In this document: piece by piece, positions 34,560 through 43,751 of the stretch
How the letters are laid out: each line of letters starts with the position of its first letter
How positions within the stretch are numbered: the first letter of the stretch is position 1
NCBI GenBank assembly: GCA_944322325.1
Contig: CALUOQ010000016.1
Coordinates: forward strand, 1-52,552
Direction: 5' to 3'
Source of the DNA: an uncultured Alloprevotella sp.
GTDB taxonomy: Bacteria; Bacteroidota; Bacteroidia; Bacteroidales; Bacteroidaceae
Length of the DNA stretch: 52,552 nucleotides
The notes under the pieces: model-generated
Told to the model about the DNA's origin: nothing
The model's database searches: none
What the model saw: the letters and a program-made list of their open reading frames with translations, nothing else
Translations under genes and position numbers: made by a program

Positions 34560-36410
34560 ATGTCTGAAGAATCCATGACAGAGGCCGAGAATAAGGTGCC
34601 GGTCGAAGCGACAGACGCTCCGGTCGAGGTCAACGTCACCCCGGAACCCGAAACCGCCGCTCCGAGCAGCGAAGCAGAAGAGCCGGTCGCCCAACCGCAG
34701 CCGCAAACCAAAGCCGAGGTCATCGCCCGGCTTAAGACCATCGTGAGCGAGCACGACATGGTTGACCGTAGTGAAATCGAAAGTCTGAAGCAGGCTTACT
34801 ACAAACTGCGCAATGCCGAGGTCATGGCAGCCCGCGAGGCCTTTGTGGCCGACGGTGGCAACGCCGATGATTTCATGCCCCCCGCCGACCCGGACGAGGT
34901 CAACTTCAAGGCACAGATGGGGCTTATCAAGGAGCGCCGGGCGCAGGCCCTCGCCGAACAGGAGGAAGAGAAAAAAGCCAACCTGGAGCGCAAGCTGGCC
35001 ATCATTGAGCGCATCAAGGAAATGAGCGCTTCGCCCGACGTGGCCGACAAGGCTTATCAGGAATTCAAACAGCTTCAGGCGGAGTGGAAAGAGATACGCA
35101 ACGTGCCCGCCGAGCAGATTTCGGAACTTTGGAAAAACTACCAGTACAACGTCGAGCAGTTCTACGACCAGTTGCGGCTGAACCACGAGTTCCGGGCATA
35201 CGATTTCAAGAAAAACCTGGAGATAAAGACGCGCCTCTGTGAGGCCGCCGAAAAACTGGCAGAAGTGCCCGACGTCGTGTCGGCTTTCCACCAGTTGCAA
35301 AAACTGCATCAGGAGTTCCGCGAGGCGGGCCCCGTGGCCAAGGAATTGCGCGAGGACATTTGGACACGCTTCAAGGCAGCCTCGACGGTAGTCAACAAAC
35401 GCCACCAGGCCCACTTCGAGCAGTTGAAGGCGCAGGAAGAAGAAAATCTGACCAAGAAAACCGCCCTTTGCGAGCAGGCCGAGGCCATTGCCGACGCTGA
35501 GCGTAAGAACCAGTCGGACTGGGAAAAAGCCACGCAGCAGATGATCGACCTGCAAACGCAGTGGAAAGGCATCGGTTTTACCCCGAAAAAGGAAAATACC
35601 CGCATCTTCGAGCGTTTCCGCGCTGCGTGCGATAAGTTTTTCCATGCCAAAGCCGAACACTTCAAGACGCTGCGTGAGACGTACGCTGCCAATCTGGCTG
35701 CCAAGAATGCTCTCTGTGAGCAGGCCGAAGCCCTGAAGGACAGTACCGACTGGACCGCAACGGCCAACAAGCTGATACAACTCCAGAAAGACTGGAAAAA
35801 AGTGGGCCCCGTAGCGCACAAGGTCTCGGACGCCGTGTGGAAACGCTTCAACGAGGCGTGCAACGCATTTTTCGAGCGGAAAGCCGAAGCTACGTCGAGC
35901 CAGCGCGAGGAGGAGGCTACCAACTTGGCGCGCAAGAAGGACATCATCGAAAAACTGAAAGCCCTGCTCGAAAATCCGACTGACAACGTGCGCAGCGAAG
36001 TGCGTGAGCTGATGGACGAGTGGAGCGCCGTGGGGCACGTACCTTTCAAACAGAAAGACAAGGTGTATAAAGCCTATCGCGAGACGGTGGACAAACTCTT
36101 CGAGACGTTACACCTCAGTGCAGGCCGTCGCCGCGTGGAGAATTTCAAACGCAACGTCGCCGAGAAGGAAGGCAGCGAGCTGACACGCGAGCGTAGCCGT
36201 CTGGTCAGCGCTTACGAGAGCAAAAAGAGTGAGATACAGACCTACGAAAACAACCTGACGTTCCTGAGCGCCAAGTCGAAGTCGGGCAATACGCTGGTCG
36301 ACGAGATTAACCGTAAAGTCGAGCGACTGAAAAACGAACTCGACGAGATACGCCAGAAAATCGAAGCGGTAAACGAACAGATCAAGGCCGAAGATAACAC
36401 GGAGGCTTAA
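34560..36410 (+). CDS. DUF349 coiled-coil protein
   Basis: The 616-residue acidic, almost all-helical cytoplasmic protein has no signal peptide. Five DUF349 units of ~70-80 residues are visible, each with a core of the type LQ..WK.IG.VP and W..F...C..FF: for example LQTQWKGIGFTP, LQKDWKKVGPVA and LMDEWSAVGHVP. N-terminal residues 1-60 are Glu/Ala/Pro-rich and disordered; the C-terminus is a coiled coil. The function of the family is not established. The gene stands alone with a strong terminator after it. Confidence 0.9.
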   Translation: MSEESMTEAENKVPVEATDAPVEVNVTPEPETAAPSSEAEEPVAQPQPQTKAEVIARLKTIVSEHDMVDRSEIESLKQAYYKLRNAEVMAAREAFVADGGNADDFMPPADPDEVNFKAQMGLIKERRAQALAEQEEEKKANLERKLAIIERIKEMSASPDVADKAYQEFKQLQAEWKEIRNVPAEQISELWKNYQYNVEQFYDQLRLNHEFRAYDFKKNLEIKTRLCEAAEKLAEVPDVVSAFHQLQKLHQEFREAGPVAKELREDIWTRFKAASTVVNKRHQAHFEQLKAQEEENLTKKTALCEQAEAIADAERKNQSDWEKATQQMIDLQTQWKGIGFTPKKENTRIFERFRAACDKFFHAKAEHFKTLRETYAANLAAKNALCEQAEALKDSTDWTATANKLIQLQKDWKKVGPVAHKVSDAVWKRFNEACNAFFERKAEATSSQREEEATNLARKKDIIEKLKALLENPTDNVRSEVRELMDEWSAVGHVPFKQKDKVYKAYRETVDKLFETLHLSAGRRRVENFKRNVAEKEGSELTRERSRLVSAYESKKSEIQTYENNLTFLSAKSKSGNTLVDEINRKVERLKNELDEIRQKIEAVNEQIKAEDNTEA

Positions 36411-36459
36411 AAGAAACTGACGCAGTGGCCGTCAACTGACGGCAGCACTGATCCAATAG

Positions 36460-36501
36460 TTCCGGGCGCGCTGATGCCATTTCAGCGCGCCCGGAATGTT
36501 T
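36460..36501 (+). terminator. Terminator after the DUF349 gene
   Basis: Perfect 15-bp stem ttccgggcgcgctga (36460-36474) / tcagcgcgcccggaa (36482-36496) followed by tgttttta. Confidence 0.85.
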
Positions 36502-36540
36502 TTAATGTCGTAGCGGTAGCGGTTCGTGGAGCAAAGAAAA

Positions 36541-36575
36541 AGCGAGCGGCATTGCTCATTGCAATGCCGCTCGCT
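36541..36575 (-). terminator. Terminator after tRNA-Gln
   Basis: Perfect 15-bp stem agcgagcggcattgc (36541-36555) / gcaatgccgctcgct (36561-36575), followed leftward by tttttcttt. It abuts the tRNA 3' end. Confidence 0.85.
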
Positions 36576-36576
36576 T

Positions 36577-36650
36577 TGGTTGGGGTACCCGGACTCGAAC
36601 CAGGAAAGACAGGACCAGAATCTGTAGTGTTACCATTACACCATACCCCA
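36577..36650 (-). tRNA. tRNA-Gln (anticodon CTG)
   Basis: The leftward sequence folds as a cloverleaf: acceptor TGGGGTA/TACCCCA, D-arm GTGT-AATGGTA-ACAC, anticodon loop TTCTGGT (anticodon CTG), and T-arm CCTGG-TTCGAGT-CCGGG with one G-T pair. Discriminator A and an encoded CCA (36577-36579) are present. The last anticodon-stem pair (31-39) is an A-C mismatch, a mild oddity. It has its own terminator. Confidence 0.93.
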
Positions 36651-36771
36651 ATCCGGAGTAATCGCCGTGATTACGAGTGCAAAAGTAGGGAACTTTTCGG
36701 TACGGACCAAATTTTTCCCCGCTTTTTTGCGTTTTTCGGCCGAAATCTTTGTTTTTCGGCCCCTGCTGACG

Positions 36772-36814
36772 GAAAAGCCCCGGAGCTTTTGCCGTATGGG
36801 CAAGGCTCCGGGGC
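36772..36814 (-). terminator. Terminator after the outer-membrane protein gene
   Basis: gccccggagc (36777-36786) / gctccggggc (36805-36814) with an inner ttgcc/ggcaa pairing; the leftward tail is ttttcc. Confidence 0.75.
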
Positions 36815-36844
36815 TGAATGGTACGGGCGTTTCCGGCCTTCGTA

Positions 36845-37687
36845 TCAGAAGCGGAACGTCAGGAAAAAGCGGAATTGTTTGGTCTTGAGTCGGCTCTTCT
36901 CAGAAGTAACCACGTCGTCGAGGCTGCCTTCGCCCTCATCATACCAGCTGTCGGTGCCTTCATCGTTCACGGAGAAGCTGTTGTACTTCGCCTTGCCCCA
37001 CCGGCCTTCAAAACCGACGGAGATCATTTTCCAGGCAATACTGCCGCCGAAAGCGAAGTTGGGCACGAACGTGACGTTGACTTCGTCGTTCATACTGATG
37101 GCTGACGCCGTGGGTACGAAGTGCGCGTAGAGACCGGCTTTCAGGTGGTGAACGGGGTTGATGGTTATGGACGGACCCAAGCGCATGGCATATTCGGCTT
37201 GCCATACGCCGAGGTCGAGGTCGTCATCGTCCTCTTCGTAGTAACTCGGATAGCCGCTGCCCCAGTCATACGTACCGCCGGTGGGTTGCATCTCGGTTTC
37301 GCTGAAATCTTTGTACTTGGCATAACTCATGTCCATCCACGCAAAGTCGATGCCCAGCTTGAGCATGCCGAACCAAGCCTTCTTCGGGAAATAGTAGGTC
37401 CGTCCCCACAACATTGAGATGGCCAGTTCGCTGTCCCACTTCACTCCGTCGACGTCCATATCGGTGAGGGTTTGTTTTCCGATACCGATGGAGAAGAATT
37501 TGGCGCGGTCCTTCCAAATCTGCTGGTCGAGGTCGGCTTCTTCGGTCGCGCCGACCTTGTTGGAGAGTTGGCTGATGACTTTTTGCAGGGAGTCGACCTG
37601 CTGGCTGAGCGAGTCGGTTGACGTGTTCTGCGCTTGTGCGCACAGGCACAGTACTGCTGCCGCAAGGGTGAAAAGAGCTTTTTTCAT
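36845..37687 (-). CDS. Predicted outer-membrane beta-barrel protein
   Basis: The 280-residue product has a signal peptide to AQAQ (~19), a short heptad-rich segment (~25-45, DSLSQQVDSLQKVISQL) that may trimerise, and then alternating hydrophobic/aromatic strands. It ends FRFFLTFRF with the terminal Phe typical of BAM-assembled barrels. Residues ~150-160 hold an acidic loop, YYEEDDDDLDLG. No family is recognised; similar single-gene barrels are frequent in Bacteroidales. The ATG at 37687 is chosen for the signal peptide. Confidence 0.75.
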   Translation of the reverse strand: MKKALFTLAAAVLCLCAQAQNTSTDSLSQQVDSLQKVISQLSNKVGATEEADLDQQIWKDRAKFFSIGIGKQTLTDMDVDGVKWDSELAISMLWGRTYYFPKKAWFGMLKLGIDFAWMDMSYAKYKDFSETEMQPTGGTYDWGSGYPSYYEEDDDDLDLGVWQAEYAMRLGPSITINPVHHLKAGLYAHFVPTASAISMNDEVNVTFVPNFAFGGSIAWKMISVGFEGRWGKAKYNSFSVNDEGTDSWYDEGEGSLDDVVTSEKSRLKTKQFRFFLTFRF

Positions 37688-37992
37688 TTGTTTATCAGTT
37701 AGTGTTGTTTCTTGAGTAAGTCTCCGATAAAGTATCGTAGCGCGGCTATTGATTTTAACAGTCGTTGTCATTTCGGGTGCAATGTTATGAAGAAAAATCA
37801 AAACGTGCAAATAAACAGCGGCGTTTTTTAAGATTTCCATCGCATCCTCGCTGTTTTGTGAAGTAGCACCCGGTGTTTTTCCTAAAAATCAAAAAAAGCG
37901 CCACATTTCGATAGATGGGTTTTATTATTACCACAAAAGCGTTTAACTTTGCGCCATTAAATTTGAACACCCACCTACGTTTATTAGAATAA
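37688..37992. promoter_or_regulatory. Divergent promoter region of the barrel gene and rsfS-ftsH-cdsA
   Basis: No gene is seen. Rightward TAacTTTGC at 37944-37952 is the -7 element for rsfS, with a start near 37959. A leftward TAacATTGC near 37775-37783, one base off consensus, may serve the barrel gene. Confidence 0.55.
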
Positions 37993-38352
37993 ATGGAAGA
38001 ACAAACGCAGTTAGTTGAAGCTATAATTAAAGGTATTCAAGAGAAAAAAGGCAGTGAGATAGTCGTCTCTGACCTTACGTCCATTTTAACGGCGCCTTGC
38101 AAGTATTTTGTCATCTGCCAGGGAAATTCGCCCCAACAGGTGGAAGCCATTACGCGCTCAGTCGAGGAGATGGCGCGCACGCAGGCCGGCGAAAAGCCTG
38201 CTGCCATCGTGGGCCGCACGCAGGCTCAGTGGGTCGCCATGGATTACGGCACGGTTATTGTCCATATCTTCCTGCCCGACGTGCGCGACTATTATGACCT
38301 CGAACACCTTTGGGAGGACGCCCCGGTCACTCGCGTTCCTGAGGTGAACTAA
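37993..38352 (+). CDS. rsfS: Ribosomal silencing factor RsfS
   Basis: The 119-residue RsfS/Iojap protein binds L14 and blocks subunit joining when nutrients are short. Family blocks KGSEIVVSDLTSI, CKYFVICQGNSPQQVEAI, WVAMDYGTVIVHIFLPDVRDYYDLEHLWEDA (spanning the last two strands and the C-terminal helix) are clear. It leads the rsfS-ftsH-cdsA operon, common in Bacteroidetes. Confidence 0.95.
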   Translation: MEEQTQLVEAIIKGIQEKKGSEIVVSDLTSILTAPCKYFVICQGNSPQQVEAITRSVEEMARTQAGEKPAAIVGRTQAQWVAMDYGTVIVHIFLPDVRDYYDLEHLWEDAPVTRVPEVN

Positions 38353-38379
38353 GGGCCTGTCTTTTATCGTAGTATTTCC

Positions 38380-40476
38380 ATGAGCGAGAACAAACCTAAG
38401 AATAATATACCCCGTTTCAGCCTGAATTGGGTCTACGGCATCCTTTTACTGGTGCTTGCTTTTCTGTTTTTCCGCGGTGGCGGGACCAACAGTTATAACA
38501 AGACGATCAACTACACCACTTTCAAGACTTACGTGGAGAACGGTTATGCCAAGAGCGTCACCGTCAACAAGACCGACGGCCTTGTCAGCATGGTCGTGAA
38601 GCCTGAGCATATCCGCGATGTCTTTAAGACGGGCGCGCAAAAGACAGGACAGTCGCCCACGGTCAGCACTCAGTATCCCTCGGTCGACAAGGTGGAAGAG
38701 TTCCTTACTCAGCAGGAAGAGAGCGGCACCTTTACGGGCGCCGTCACCTACGAGGAAACGCACGACTACTTCTTCGGGCTTCTCGGAAGCCTGCTTCCGA
38801 TAATCCTGTTGGTAGCGGTGTGGATGTTTTTCATGCGGCGGATGAGCGGCGGAGGCGGCGCCTCGTCGGGCGGCGTCTTCAGTGTGGGAAAGAGTAAGGC
38901 TCGCTTGTTTGAGAAAGGCTCCGGTCTGCACGTCACCTTCAAGGATGTGGCCGGTCAGGAGGGCGCTAAGCAAGAGGTGCAGGAGATTGTGGATTTTCTG
39001 AAGAACCCCGCGAAATACATGGCGCTGGGCGGAAAGATTCCCAAAGGCGCTCTGCTCGTTGGTCCTCCGGGAACGGGAAAAACTTTGCTGGCCAAGGCTG
39101 TGGCTGGCGAGGCGGATGTGCCGTTTTTCTCCATGTCCGGTTCCGACTTCGTAGAGATGTTTGTAGGCGTCGGCGCGAGCCGTGTGCGCGACCTCTTCCG
39201 TCAGGCCAAGGAAAAGGCACCTTGTATTATTTTCATTGACGAAATCGATGCCGTGGGCCGTGCCCGTGGCAAGAATCCCGCACTCGGCGGTAACGACGAG
39301 CGCGAGAATACGCTTAATCAGTTACTTACCGAGATGGATGGCTTCGGAACGAATTCCGGCGTCATCATTTTGGCGGCGACGAACCGCGTCGATATTCTCG
39401 ACAAGGCCTTGCTGCGTGCGGGACGCTTCGACCGGCAGATTCATGTCGACCTTCCCGACCTCCAGGAGCGTGTGGCCATTTTTGGCGTTCACCTCAAGCC
39501 GCTCAAGCTCGGCGCGGATGTCGACGTCGATCTCTTGGCGCGCCAGACACCCGGCTTCTCGGGTGCCGACATCGCCAATGTCTGCAACGAAGCCGCCCTT
39601 ATCGCTGCGCGTCATAACAAGGCGGCTGTCGGAAAGCAGGATTTCCTCGACGCAGTGGACCGAATCATTGGCGGACTGGAGAAGAAGACGCGCGTCATGA
39701 CGGCCGAGGAAAAACGGACGATAGCCTTGCACGAAGCGGGGCACGCCACGGTTTCCTGGTTCCTGAAGTACGCTAACCCGTTGGTGAAGGTGACCATCGT
39801 GCCGCGCGGTCAGGCGCTCGGTGCGGCTTGGTACTTGCCCGAGGAGCGCAACATCACGACCAAGGAGCAGATGCTCGACGAAATTTGTGCCACATTGGGC
39901 GGACGTGCCGCCGAGGAATTGTTCACAGGACACATCTCGTCCGGAGCCCTCAACGACCTCGAGACCGTGACAAAGCGTTCGTACGGTATGGTCGCCTATT
40001 TGGGTATGAGCGATGAGCTCTTCAATCTGTGTTACTACAACAATCAGGAATACAACTTCACCAAGCCCTATTCCGAAAAGACCGCCGAGAAAATCGATGG
40101 TGAGGTCAGCAAACTCATTGCCGCCCAGTACGAACGCGCCAAAGCCATTCTGAAGGAACACGCGGACGGTCACGCCCGTCTGGCGCAGATATTGATAGAG
40201 CGTGAGGTAATCTTCGCAGAGGATGTCGAAGCCATCTTCGGTAAGCGTCCTTGGAAAAGCAGAGCAGACGAGCTGTTGGATGCGAATGGCAAAAAGGAAA
40301 CGCCGCTTCTGCCGGCGACCAGCGAAAACACCTCGACGACGCTCGACGCCCCGACAACCGACGACGTGAGTGAAGCCGCCCCGGTGTCGGCTGAGACGGC
40401 TACGGCGCAAACTGCGTCCACAGCAGACGCAGCGGCGTCGGGCAACGGTCAAACAACCAAGGAGGACACGAAGTGA
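38380..40476 (+). CDS. ftsH: ATP-dependent zinc metalloprotease FtsH
   Basis: The 698-residue membrane-bound hexameric AAA+ protease degrades misfolded membrane proteins and regulators. It has two membrane segments (~15-29 and ~132-150) flanking a periplasmic domain, Walker A GPPGTGKT (228-235), Walker [10 protein letters not shown], second region of homology with [10 protein letters not shown], and the zinc site H451-EAGH455. The ~50-residue C-terminal tail is Thr/Ala-rich and looks disordered. The stop overlaps the GTG start of cdsA. Confidence 0.97.
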   Translation: MSENKPKNNIPRFSLNWVYGILLLVLAFLFFRGGGTNSYNKTINYTTFKTYVENGYAKSVTVNKTDGLVSMVVKPEHIRDVFKTGAQKTGQSPTVSTQYPSVDKVEEFLTQQEESGTFTGAVTYEETHDYFFGLLGSLLPIILLVAVWMFFMRRMSGGGGASSGGVFSVGKSKARLFEKGSGLHVTFKDVAGQEGAKQEVQEIVDFLKNPAKYMALGGKIPKGALLVGPPGTGKTLLAKAVAGEADVPFFSMSGSDFVEMFVGVGASRVRDLFRQAKEKAPCIIFIDEIDAVGRARGKNPALGGNDERENTLNQLLTEMDGFGTNSGVIILAATNRVDILDKALLRAGRFDRQIHVDLPDLQERVAIFGVHLKPLKLGADVDVDLLARQTPGFSGADIANVCNEAALIAARHNKAAVGKQDFLDAVDRIIGGLEKKTRVMTAEEKRTIALHEAGHATVSWFLKYANPLVKVTIVPRGQALGAAWYLPEERNITTKEQMLDEICATLGGRAAEELFTGHISSGALNDLETVTKRSYGMVAYLGMSDELFNLCYYNNQEYNFTKPYSEKTAEKIDGEVSKLIAAQYERAKAILKEHADGHARLAQILIEREVIFAEDVEAIFGKRPWKSRADELLDANGKKETPLLPATSENTSTTLDAPTTDDVSEAAPVSAETATAQTASTADAAASGNGQTTKEDTK

Positions 40477-41318
40477 GCAACCTTGTTTTGCGGACATTGA
40501 CGGGCATCCTTTTTGTCGTGGTGCTGGTGGGCTGCATCGTATTGTCGCCCACGACGTTTGCGTTGCTGTTTGCCCTCATCACGGGACTGGCCGTGTGGGA
40601 GTTCAGCACGTTGGTCAACCGTTACGGCGGGGCGCAGATAAATCGTTTCATAAACACAGTAGCCGCTGTCTACCTGTTTTTTGCTTTTTTCGGTTACAGC
40701 ACAGGGCTGACCGGGGTCGAAACCTTTGTGCCCTACCTGCTTTCCGTTATTTACTTGCTGATCAGCGAACTTTACCGTCGGGCGGCCAATCCGCTCGCTA
40801 ATTGGGCCTATGCTTTCGCTTCGCAGGTTTATGTAGCCTTGCCATTCGGACTGCTCAACGTGCTGGCTTTTCAGCCGGATCCGGCCTATAACGTCGCTAC
40901 CTACGTGTGGATTTATCCGCTCGCCGTGTTCATCTTCCTGTGGGTGAGCGATACGGGGGCCTATGTCACCGGCAGCTTGTTCCATCGGTATATCCCGTAC
41001 AAACTGTTTCCCCGCATCTCGCCCGCCAAGTCGTGGGTGGGCAGTGTGGGCGGTGCGGCGCTCGACGTCGTGGCGGCCTTGGTGCTTGCACACTTTTTCC
41101 CGGAACTTTCTGTCGGCGCGTGGGTGGGCTTGGCCCTTACGGTCTGCGTGTTCGGCACTTGGGGCGACCTTGTCGAGAGCTTGTTGAAGCGTCAGTTCGG
41201 TATCAAGGATAGCGGTAACATACTGCCCGGCCATGGTGGAATGCTCGACCGTTTCGATTCCTCTCTGCTGGCAATACCAGCCTCCGTACTTTACTTTTAT
41301 ACCATTGCGCTGTGTTGA
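40473..41318 (+). CDS. cdsA: Phosphatidate cytidylyltransferase
   Basis: The 281-residue polytopic enzyme makes CDP-diacylglycerol from CTP and phosphatidic acid, the precursor of all phospholipids. The C-terminal signature is complete: S..KR....KDSGN..PGHGG..DR.D. About seven to eight membrane helices are seen. It starts at GTG (40473), inside the last codons of ftsH, with a good ribosome site ggagg 7 bases upstream; this start fixes coupling to ftsH. Confidence 0.95.
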   Translation: MSNLVLRTLTGILFVVVLVGCIVLSPTTFALLFALITGLAVWEFSTLVNRYGGAQINRFINTVAAVYLFFAFFGYSTGLTGVETFVPYLLSVIYLLISELYRRAANPLANWAYAFASQVYVALPFGLLNVLAFQPDPAYNVATYVWIYPLAVFIFLWVSDTGAYVTGSLFHRYIPYKLFPRISPAKSWVGSVGGAALDVVAALVLAHFFPELSVGAWVGLALTVCVFGTWGDLVESLLKRQFGIKDSGNILPGHGGMLDRFDSSLLAIPASVLYFYTIALC

Positions 41319-41344
41319 CGCGGGGCGGATTCAAATAATTTTTT

Positions 41345-41353
41345 TACCTTTGC
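41345..41353 (+). promoter_or_regulatory. -7 promoter element for tRNA-Leu
   Basis: TAccTTTGC, placing the start a few bases ahead of the tRNA 5' end. Confidence 0.7.
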
Positions 41354-41363
41354 AGTCGTTCTT

Positions 41364-41445
41364 GCACTTGTGGCGAAATTGGTAGACGCGCCAGACTTAG
41401 GATCTGGTGACTTCGGTCGTGTAGGTTCGAGTCCTATCAGGTGCA
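41364..41445 (+). tRNA. tRNA-Leu (anticodon TAG)
   Basis: Class II tRNA: acceptor GCACTTG/CAGGTGC, anticodon stem CCAGA/TCTGG with loop CTTAGGA (anticodon TAG), variable arm TGACTTCGGTCG, and T-arm with TTCGAGT. Discriminator A; the CCA is not encoded. Confidence 0.95.
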
Positions 41446-41495
41446 CTGAAGATAACAATAAGAATTATGCGCCGCTTATGACGTAGCGCAAGCTA

Positions 41496-41535
41496 AAGGT
41501 CGGGAAATCCGGAAAGGGTTTCCCGGCCTTTTTTC
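41496..41535 (+). terminator. Terminator after tRNA-Leu
   Basis: ggtcgggaaa pairs with tttcccggcc (one G-U), followed by ttttttcgg. The rest of 41446-41709 has no gene but carries the pst promoter. Confidence 0.75.
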
Positions 41536-41664
41536 GGTTTCCCAGTATTTATGTCTCTTGGCGCTGAGGCTTGTGGGGTTGAGTTTCGTGCGGTTCGGCT
41601 TTTGACAGGGAAAAGCGTCTTGGGAATTCATCATTTTGTAACAGCCTTTTTCACGGCTATCGCC

Positions 41665-41673
41665 TACTTTTGC
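41665..41673 (+). promoter_or_regulatory. -7 promoter element for the pst operon
   Basis: TActTTTGC, start near 41680, about 30 bases ahead of pstS. A TTTG at 41635-41638 is farther away (26 bases) than the usual 19-21. No Pho-box-like repeat was recognised. Confidence 0.6.
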
Positions 41674-41709
41674 ACCGCAATTACTTACCAACGCCAAAAA
41701 ATCAGGCTT

Positions 41710-42528
41710 ATGAAGAAAAGTCTATTGACGTGTGTTTTTCTGCTCTTATCGAGTCTTTCCCTGCCGACTGCCGCACAGCGCATTAAGGGGAGCGACACCG
41801 TTCTTCCTCTTACCCAAGCACTTTCCGAGATGTTCATGAAAAGTCATCCGTCTGCCATGCTTACGGTGACCGGTGGCGGAAGCGGCGTGGGCATATCGGC
41901 GCTGATGGACGGGACAACGGACCTCGCCATGGCCTCGCGCCGCATCAAGTTCAGCGAGAAGATGAAGATGAAGCAAGCGCGCCATACACCTTGCGAGGTC
42001 GTCGCTGCTTACGACGCGCTGGCGGTCATCGTTCACCCCTCCAATCCCGTGAAGCAGCTGACGCGCGAGCAGCTCGAAGCCATTTATCGTGGAAAGATTA
42101 CGAACTGGCGCGAGGTGGGCGGTCCCGACGCCCGCATCGTGGTCTACTCCCGCGAGACGTCGTCGGGCACCTACGAGTTTTTCAAGGAAAGCGTGCTCAA
42201 GAACAAAAACTACATGGCGGGCGTCCTCTCCATGCCTGCGACGGGCGCCATCATTCAGTCTGTGCGCCAGACGCGCGGCGCCATCGGCTACGTCGGTCTG
42301 GCTTATCTCAATCCTTACGTCAAGGCGCTCGCTGTCTCCTACGACGGCGGTCGCCACTATGTCTTGCCTTCTGTCAAGACCGCCATGGCGCGCCAGTACC
42401 CCGTCGTACGTCCTTTGTATTACTACTACGACAAGGCCAACGAAGCCCTTGTCCGCCCGTTCCTCGACTTTGTCGCTTCGCCTGCCGGACAGAAGAAAAC
42501 GCTGGAACTGGGTTTTATTCCCCGATAA
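41710..42528 (+). CDS. pstS: Phosphate-binding protein PstS
   Basis: The 272-residue periplasmic binding protein of the high-affinity phosphate ABC importer has a signal peptide ending TAAQ (~23). Ligand-site blocks TGGGSGVG (~54-61), TDLAMASR (~70-77) and SRETSSGTYEFF (~147-158) are all present. It is the first gene of pstS-pstC-pstA-pstB-phoU. The ATG at 41710 follows the -7 element by ~37 bases. No lipobox is seen, so it is probably soluble in the periplasm. Confidence 0.94.
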   Translation: MKKSLLTCVFLLLSSLSLPTAAQRIKGSDTVLPLTQALSEMFMKSHPSAMLTVTGGGSGVGISALMDGTTDLAMASRRIKFSEKMKMKQARHTPCEVVAAYDALAVIVHPSNPVKQLTREQLEAIYRGKITNWREVGGPDARIVVYSRETSSGTYEFFKESVLKNKNYMAGVLSMPATGAIIQSVRQTRGAIGYVGLAYLNPYVKALAVSYDGGRHYVLPSVKTAMARQYPVVRPLYYYYDKANEALVRPFLDFVASPAGQKKTLELGFIPR

Positions 42529-42555
42529 CCGACTTTCGCAACGAACCTATCGCTT

Positions 42556-43749
42556 ATGAAAAAATGGATTGACCGGATAGCGCGCTGGGTATTCACCGTC
42601 AGCGGCTTCACGACGAGTGTCGTCATCCTGCTTATCATCGGCTTCCTTTTCACCGAGGCCGCCGGCCTTTTCCGCAACCCCATTGTGGAGGAAGGCTACG
42701 TGCTGGCGCTTAACCCTAAGAATCCGGTGAAGGAACTTAGTGCCGAGCAGATCAAACAGCTTTTCGACGAGGATATTACGAACTGGAAGGAAGTCGGAGG
42801 TCCCGACCTGCCGGTCCGTGTGTTCCGTCTTGAGGACCTCGACCAGCTTTATACCGAAGAACAGCTGGGCGCGGAGTACGAGTTCGCCGGGGCAAAAATC
42901 GCCGAGCAGGTGCAGCAGTCGCCTGGCATTGTCGCTTTTGTCCCCGACGTGCTGGTGCAGGAAGCGCCCGGCGTGCGCTGCCTGCCCGATCGCACCATTC
43001 CGCTGAAGGATGTGCTGCTCGGCGCCGAGTGGTATCCTACCGCGACGCCCTCGCCGATATTCGGCATTCTGCCGTTGGTGAGCGGTACGATTTGGGTCAG
43101 CTTCTTCGCCATACTCATCGCCCTGCCTTTCGGTCTTGCGGTGTCCATCTATCTGGCCGAGATAGCTCCTGAGAAGGTACACAAGCTGTTCAAGCCTGTC
43201 ATTGAGCTGCTGGGCGGCATCCCCTCCGTGGTCTATGGTTTTTTCGGGCTGGCTGTCATCGTTCCCCTGCTGCAACAGACGTTCGGCCTGCCGGTCGGCG
43301 AGTCGGGCTTGGCCGGAAGTATCGTACTGGCTATCATGGCTCTGCCCACGATAATCACCGTGGCCGAGGACGCTATGCGCAACTGTCCGCGCACCATGCG
43401 CGAAGCCAGTCTCGCGCTGGGCGCCACGCGTTGGCAAACAATATATAAGGTGGTCATACCGTTTTCCATCACGGGCATTACGTCTGGTGTCGTCCTTGGC
43501 ATCGGCCGCGCCATCGGCGAAACGATGGCCGTTCTCATGGTTACCGGTAATGCCGCCATCTTACCCTCCAGCATTCTCGAACCGCTGCGTACGATTCCGG
43601 CCACTATTGCTGCCGAGCTGGGCGAGGCGCCTGCAGGCGGTGCCCACTACCAGGCGCTGTTCCTGCTGGGAGTCATCCTGTTTTTCATCACGCTGTTCAT
43701 TAATTCTTGCGTAGAGTTCGTGTCTGCGCGCAATAAATTCAAGAGATAG
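42556..43749 (+). CDS. pstC: Phosphate permease PstC with embedded PstS-like module
   Basis: The 397-residue inner-membrane permease subunit is ~80-100 residues longer than the usual PstC. After the first helix (~18-38), residues ~47-135 form a periplasmic insert that clearly resembles the middle of PstS (105-200 of the neighbouring gene): NPVKEL..EQ and ITNWKEVGGPD in PstC match NPVKQL..EQ and ITNWREVGGPD in PstS. The SSGT phosphate-binding loop of PstS is replaced by LDQLYTEE. The rest is a normal permease, with the EAA-type loop EASLALGATRWQTIYKVVIP. Confidence 0.93.
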   Translation: MKKWIDRIARWVFTVSGFTTSVVILLIIGFLFTEAAGLFRNPIVEEGYVLALNPKNPVKELSAEQIKQLFDEDITNWKEVGGPDLPVRVFRLEDLDQLYTEEQLGAEYEFAGAKIAEQVQQSPGIVAFVPDVLVQEAPGVRCLPDRTIPLKDVLLGAEWYPTATPSPIFGILPLVSGTIWVSFFAILIALPFGLAVSIYLAEIAPEKVHKLFKPVIELLGGIPSVVYGFFGLAVIVPLLQQTFGLPVGESGLAGSIVLAIMALPTIITVAEDAMRNCPRTMREASLALGATRWQTIYKVVIPFSITGITSGVVLGIGRAIGETMAVLMVTGNAAILPSSILEPLRTIPATIAAELGEAPAGGAHYQALFLLGVILFFITLFINSCVEFVSARNKFKR

Positions 43750-43751
43750 CC

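Noticed and set aside
34542-36038. 498-residue open frame antisense to the DUF349 gene
   Set aside because: Mirror frame of a clear coiled-coil gene; no family match or promoter.
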